This document shows, in pieces, positions 60,240 to 64,000 of a stretch of DNA of 64,000 bases. The position numbers and the translations under genes were made by a program. Each line of letters begins with the position of its first letter. The stretch's first letter is position 1. Where the stretch lies: contig JAJUJL010000006.1 of the NCBI GenBank assembly GCA_029265355.1, positions 124,001 to 188,000 of the forward strand. The letters run 5' to 3'. Under the pieces are notes generated by a model. The model was not told where the DNA came from and searched no databases. It was given only the letters and a program-made list of their open reading frames with translations. This stretch comes from Chloroflexota bacterium. Its GTDB lineage: Bacteria; Chloroflexota; Anaerolineae; Anaerolineales; UBA4823.

Positions 60240-61928
60240 TTATTCGATGGCAATGATGAAGTGGTAATGAGGTTGGTTTCCCTCTTGGATTTCCACCTCT
60301 TGATCTGGATAGGCGCGGCGGATGATGTCGGCGATGCGGTTGGCTTCAGTCTTTGGCAGGTTGGCACCGTAGAAGAGTGTGATCAACTCGTAATGGTCGG
60401 CATGCGCCTTCTTGAGCAAACCCAGGCAAGCCTGTTCCAGGTTGGTGGTGGAGAGCACCAGCTTGCCGTTGTGCAGGGCGATGACTTCCCCTTCTTTGAC
60501 AGTGACACCATCGATCTCTACGGTGCGGGTGGCAATGGTGATCTCGCCGGATTCCACATCATCCATCGCCGCGGTCATCTCCTGGACGACCTCCTCGAAA
60601 TCGCCCTGGGGAACGAGGCGCATCATGGCAGCCAGCCCCTGGGGCACAGAGCGGGAAGGGACCACGGCCACTTTCTTGACAGTCAGCTCAGCAGCGGCTT
60701 TGGCTGCCAGGATGATGTTTTTATTGTTTGGCAGGATGATGATCTTATCGGTTGGCAGGTTTTCGAAGGCGTTGATGATCTCCTGGGTGCTGGGATTCAT
60801 GGTTTGACCGCCTTCGACAATTGCGGCGACGCCCAGGCTGGCAAAGACGCGAGCGATGCCCGCTCCGGGCGCTACGGCAACAACCGCGATTTGATCGGGC
60901 TCCACAGGCGCAAGCGTCAGGCGGCTGCTGCCTGCATGAGTTTCGATCTCTTGCATTTGGGCCATCAAGTTTTCAATGGCTACCTTGGTGATAGTGCCCA
61001 GCGACATGGTGTAGTCGATGGGGTGGTAGCGTTTCTCGGTGGGTACGTGAATGTGCAGACGGTAGATGCCATCACCTTCACCGACCTGGATGGAGGTGCC
61101 CATTTCCTGCAGATCCTGGTAAAAGGTCTCCAGGTCGAGGGGTGCGGCGGGGCGAAAGTCGACCACCACTTCATAATCCTGTCCGGGTTCGATCGACTCG
61201 ATGGTATTTTCCAGGTTCATGGCTGCCAGCGGTTGAACCGTGGTGATTGGCGCGTCCAGGGGTTGGCCATTGGAATAGCGCAACATGCCTTCGAGGATCA
61301 AGAACAAGCCTTTGCCTCCAGAATCGACCACGCCAGCCTCTTTGAGCACAGGCAGGAGTTCTGGTGTGCGCTGCACGGATTGGTCAGCAGCTTTGACGAC
61401 GATCTCCAGAAGCTGATAAGGATCTTTGGTGTTCTTTGCGGCTGCCTCGGCCGCGGCAGCCACATCTTTGGCAACGGTGAGGATCGTACCTTCGACCGGG
61501 CGCACGACGCCTTTGTAGGCGGTATCGCGTGCAGCAGCAAAAGCTCTGGCAAGTCCACTTGCATCCAGGTATTCAGAGGCGTCCGAGGCGCGGGCAAAAC
61601 CCCGCCAGAGCTGGGAAAGGATCACGCCAGAGTTGCCGCGTGCCCCCATCAAAGCGCCGTGGGCTACCGAATGCGCCATCTTGCCAAAGTTCCGTTCAGA
61701 GGAGTTGGCAATTTCATCCAGGGCAGACTGCATGGTTAGGACCATGTTCGTGCCGGTATCGCCATCTGGAACGGGGAAAACATTCAAGGAATTGACAAGC
61801 TGCTGGTTGGTGCGCAGCCAGGTGAGCCCGGCTTCGACAAGTTTACGCAGGCCTTGCCCATCGATTGGTTTACTGCGGAAGGCGTGGACAGGTGCGCTCG
61901 GAGAGAGCGCGGGTGGCGTTTCGCTCAT
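60240..61928 (-). CDS. DAK2 / YloV-type kinase protein (FakA-like)
   Basis: 562 residues. N-terminal DAK2 domain with FPVPDGDTGTNM (Mg-ATP acids), GARGNSGVILSQLWRGF and DSGGKGLFLILEGML, then the YloV-type middle and C-terminal domains (VVVDFRPAAPLDLETFYQDLQEMG, KVAVVPSRSVPQGLAAM). In Firmicutes the FakA homologue phosphorylates fatty acids bound to FakB/DegV. The two DegV genes downstream support that role here. The start ATG 61928 follows TTGAACG with a weak site. Confidence 0.94.
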   Translation of the reverse strand: MSETPPALSPSAPVHAFRSKPIDGQGLRKLVEAGLTWLRTNQQLVNSLNVFPVPDGDTGTNMVLTMQSALDEIANSSERNFGKMAHSVAHGALMGARGNSGVILSQLWRGFARASDASEYLDASGLARAFAAARDTAYKGVVRPVEGTILTVAKDVAAAAEAAAKNTKDPYQLLEIVVKAADQSVQRTPELLPVLKEAGVVDSGGKGLFLILEGMLRYSNGQPLDAPITTVQPLAAMNLENTIESIEPGQDYEVVVDFRPAAPLDLETFYQDLQEMGTSIQVGEGDGIYRLHIHVPTEKRYHPIDYTMSLGTITKVAIENLMAQMQEIETHAGSSRLTLAPVEPDQIAVVAVAPGAGIARVFASLGVAAIVEGGQTMNPSTQEIINAFENLPTDKIIILPNNKNIILAAKAAAELTVKKVAVVPSRSVPQGLAAMMRLVPQGDFEEVVQEMTAAMDDVESGEITIATRTVEIDGVTVKEGEVIALHNGKLVLSTTNLEQACLGLLKKAHADHYELITLFYGANLPKTEANRIADIIRRAYPDQEVEIQEGNQPHYHFIIAIE

Positions 61929-61959
61929 CGTTCAATAACTCCAATAAAAGGGTGGTGGC

Positions 61960-62316
61960 TTAACCGGTTTCACTGACTCGCAAGCCGCGAATATGGACAT
62001 TCACTGCACTCACCGGCAGGCCCAAAGCTTTCTCGACGTTAAAGCGCACGGTATTGATGACACTGTTGGCAACGGATTTGATGCGGGTACCATACTCCAC
62101 CACGATGTACACATCGATCTTGATTTCATTTCCATCATAGGCGACTTCGATACCCTGGGTCGGATCTTTTGCCAGGGCATGGCTCAACCCACTCACCAGG
62201 TTTTTAGGCGCCAATCCGACAACACCGTACGACTCAAGCGCAGCATGAAAAGCAATGGTGGCGATGGCGCGTGGCGATACGTGGATGCTGCCCAGGGGAG
62301 TTTGTTCTCCGGTCAT
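61960..62316 (-). CDS. Asp23/Gls24 family envelope stress protein
   Basis: 118 residues from ATG 62316 (GGAGGAGGGAC upstream); the frame to 62424 overlaps the region in front of rpmB and has no site. Core: GSIHVSPRAIATIAFHAALESYGVVGLAPKN and VDVYIVVEYGTRIKSVANSVINTVRF..VN-VHIRGLRV, typical of the family. It opens the minus-strand operon with YloV and DegV, a known arrangement next to rpmB. Confidence 0.93.
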   Translation of the reverse strand: MTGEQTPLGSIHVSPRAIATIAFHAALESYGVVGLAPKNLVSGLSHALAKDPTQGIEVAYDGNEIKIDVYIVVEYGTRIKSVANSVINTVRFNVEKALGLPVSAVNVHIRGLRVSETG

Positions 62317-62459
62317 CAAGTCCCTCCTCCGCTTGTATTTGGAATGATAGTGTGGTAAACTTGTGCGGCTGTTTGGCGATAAGATGTCGCCAGTACAGCC
62401 GTTTGCAGCGTGAATATTGGCCAAAGCTGGCCTGAAACGAAAGAAAAGGAAGTGCAGTT

Positions 62460-62642
62460 ATGGCAAAATGTGATCATTGCGGAAAAAAGACCACCTTTGG
62501 TCGCAATCGTCCCTGGTCGAAAAAGGCAACCCAACGCACCTTCAAGCCTAATCTGCAGGCTATCAGCGTTTTCGAAGATGGTCGAAAAATTCGAAAGCTG
62601 TTGTGCGCCAAGTGCATTCGTACCCTGGTAAAGATCAGCTAA
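62460..62642 (+). CDS. rpmB: 50S ribosomal protein L28
   Basis: 60 residues, zinc-type L28 with CDHC at the N-terminus and CAKC near the C-terminus. KCDHCGKKTTFGRNRPWSKK and RTFKPNLQAISVF are family hallmarks. AAGGAAGTG precedes ATG 62460. It is divergent from the Asp23 gene, as in many bacteria. Confidence 0.97.
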   Translation: MAKCDHCGKKTTFGRNRPWSKKATQRTFKPNLQAISVFEDGRKIRKLLCAKCIRTLVKIS

Positions 62643-62667
62643 AGAATTCATACCGCTACAGCCAGAC

Positions 62668-62694
62668 AAATCGCGGCCCGGGCCGCGATTTTCA
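62668..62694. terminator. Bidirectional terminator between rpmB and the kinase gene
   Basis: 24-bp perfect palindrome (62668-62679 with 62680-62691), A-tract on one side and TTTT on the other. Confidence 0.85.
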
Positions 62695-62763
62695 CTTTAA
62701 ATTCAGGCCTTTAAGTATCTCGAATGATACCTGCCAGGGCAGGCTTTGGCAAGGGAGAAAGCC

Positions 62764-63816
62764 TCATCGAAATTGGAAAAAGACCCACAGGTAAAATGGC
62801 ACCAGGCCGCCCACGGCGATCAGGGCAATCAGCGCAACCAGGATGGTCAGCCAATCGACATCCAATGGGTCCCTGCCCGTGCTGGCGCTGGGAATATTGC
62901 CCGGCATGGGGACAGGCTGTGGAGGAGTTACGGAGGGAACCGTGACCGGCGCGGGGCGCTCCCTGGGCGCGGGTCGGACGGTTTGGTCGGGCGCTGCTTT
63001 GCTGGCAAAATTGATCAGCAAACGTCCGAGCTGATCGGCCGTGCGGTAGCGGTTGGCAGGTTCTTTGGAGAGCACCTTGATCAGGATCTGTTCCAGGGTG
63101 GATGGGATCTCTTTGTTCAGGCGGCGTGGAGAGGGAGGCGGCATGTCGCGGTGCATACGGGCCAGTTCTTCCGCCGAGGATGAGATGAAGGGGAGCTGTC
63201 CGGTGAGCATCTCATACATGACCACTCCCAGGGAATAGACATCCGAGGCTGGTGAAGGGGCCAAGCCGGCGGCCTGCTCTGGGGAGAAATATTGAGGCGA
63301 TCCCCAAACAATTTCCGCTCTTTCTTCAGGATGGATGGTTGCCAGGACGCGGGCGATGCCAAAATCGGTGACCTTGACGCGTTTATCGGGTGTGATCAGG
63401 ATGTTGTGCGGTTTGATATCACAGTGTACCAGGCCGGCGCGGTGTGCATAGCCCACGCCTGCGCACGCCTGCGCCATGATGTCCACAGTATCCTGGATAC
63501 TGAAGTGACCGACGCGAACCAATAAATTTTTCAAATGATCACCGGGCACATATTCCATTACGATGAACAGGCGTCCCCGATCGAAACCGAAATCGTGGAC
63601 GGTCACAATATTGGGGTGGGTCAGGTTGGCGGCTGCCCTGGCTTCCTGGCGAAACTGCTCGCGAAACTCTTCGTCGCCAGAATAACGCTCACGCAAAACC
63701 TTGATTGCCACATCGCGTTCCAGCTCGATATCGCGTGCGCGATAGACAACCGCCATTCCGCCACTGCCCAGGCGCTCTTCCAGCTTATATCGATCTTTTA
63801 AGAGTATCTGCTCCAC
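62764..63816 (-). CDS. Ser/Thr protein kinase (PknB-like) with C-terminal membrane helix
   Basis: 350 residues. Kinase domain about 10-270: LGSGGMAVVYRARD (glycine loop), AIKVL (VAIK Lys), HCDIKPHNIL (catalytic loop), DFGIA (DFG) and YFSPEQAAG. A Pro-rich linker leads to one C-terminal membrane helix (about 322-345) with almost no extracytoplasmic part. No PASTA sensor domain is present. Likely a membrane-tethered regulatory kinase; targets unknown. Confidence 0.94.
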   Translation of the reverse strand: MEQILLKDRYKLEERLGSGGMAVVYRARDIELERDVAIKVLRERYSGDEEFREQFRQEARAAANLTHPNIVTVHDFGFDRGRLFIVMEYVPGDHLKNLLVRVGHFSIQDTVDIMAQACAGVGYAHRAGLVHCDIKPHNILITPDKRVKVTDFGIARVLATIHPEERAEIVWGSPQYFSPEQAAGLAPSPASDVYSLGVVMYEMLTGQLPFISSSAEELARMHRDMPPPSPRRLNKEIPSTLEQILIKVLSKEPANRYRTADQLGRLLINFASKAAPDQTVRPAPRERPAPVTVPSVTPPQPVPMPGNIPSASTGRDPLDVDWLTILVALIALIAVGGLVPFYLWVFFQFR

Positions 63817-63976
63817 AGATTAATCCTGTCTTACTCGTCAATTTACCGGGATAGCGCTTACGCCCGCCAGAGGTGTCCGGTATTCATAATGTGAATTTTA
63901 CCACCGCGGCGCGGGAAATCGCTGCGTTGAGCTGGCTCAATCTGGATTACAATGTGCTCTAATTTGCCGGGAGCGG

Positions 63977-64000
63977 ATGGATGCCATGCCAAACGGAATG
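63977..64000 (+). CDS. Possible start of a plus-strand gene (3' cut by window)
   Basis: ATG 63977 follows CCGGGAGCGG and the frame (MDAMPNGM) is open to the window edge. A TACAAT at 63948-63953 lies upstream. Only eight codons are visible. Confidence 0.25.

Overview
The window reads as chromosomal DNA of a free-living bacterium, most likely a member of the Chloroflexota (Anaerolineae-like). This is inference from gene content, not a database match. The pointers are a very long SecA with a large insert, a methylmalonyl-CoA mutase split into two subunits plus MeaB, multi-GAF sensor kinases, exported proteins ending in short YLP/FMP-type tails, and the rpmB / Asp23 / DAK-DegV / recG / coaD neighbourhood. 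Genes are dense, on both strands, with ordinary TGA, TAA and TAG stops. I see no rRNA, CRISPR, phage or intact transposon. The only RNA gene found is a tRNA-Glu.

Layout. 1-4.2 kb: exported proteins (an Ig-repeat surface protein cut by the window edge, an anchored hypothetical protein, a subtilisin-like protease). 4.4-9.0 kb, plus strand: small subunit of methylmalonyl-CoA mutase, meaB, an acetyltransferase, PRPP synthetase, mutM and a membrane protein. 9-14.2 kb, minus: adenosine deaminase and secA. 14.4-18.5 kb: dnaE. 18.5-25.3 kb, minus: a 7TM multi-GAF sensor kinase, large subunit of methylmalonyl-CoA mutase, and a phosphofructokinase with pyrophosphate-type signatures. 25.4-30 kb: tRNA-Glu with a clear promoter and terminator, a degraded Ddn-CPBP fusion gene, small membrane proteins, an SRPBCC protein and an acetyltransferase. 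30-33.2 kb: a PAS3 NarL-type kinase, its response regulator and an orphan receiver. 33.2-34.8 kb: a TetR regulator and a maleylpyruvate-isomerase-like enzyme behind tandem operators. 35-38.3 kb: cytochrome cd1 nitrite reductase (nirS) behind an FNR-type promoter, then ferrochelatase. 38-47.5 kb: regulators, a SpoIIE phosphatase, PspC, an MFS pump and membrane proteins. 47.6-48.4 kb: a peroxiredoxin-glutaredoxin fusion whose peroxidatic cysteine codon is an in-frame TGA. 48.4-54.4 kb: acyl-CoA synthetase, epimerase/TetR pair, an RHS remnant, an M20 amidohydrolase and inverted-repeat elements. 54.6-63.8 kb: coiled-coil protein, coaD, recG, two DegV proteins, a DAK2/YloV protein, an Asp23 protein, rpmB and a Ser/Thr kinase.

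The standout is the peroxiredoxin-glutaredoxin gene at 47627-48400. The TGA falls exactly where the family has its catalytic Cys (TxxC), the frame continues intact for 212 codons through a CPDC glutaredoxin domain, and a stem-loop of bacterial SECIS type follows the TGA. I read it as a selenoprotein. The second most interesting unit is nirS: a lipoprotein form with two c-type heme sites, preceded by a TTGCG-N4-CGCAA palindrome centred at -41.5 relative to the start predicted from a TATGAT -10. The window therefore suggests a facultative or anaerobic heterotroph with nitrite respiration, a propionyl/methylmalonyl-CoA route and selenium-based peroxide defence.
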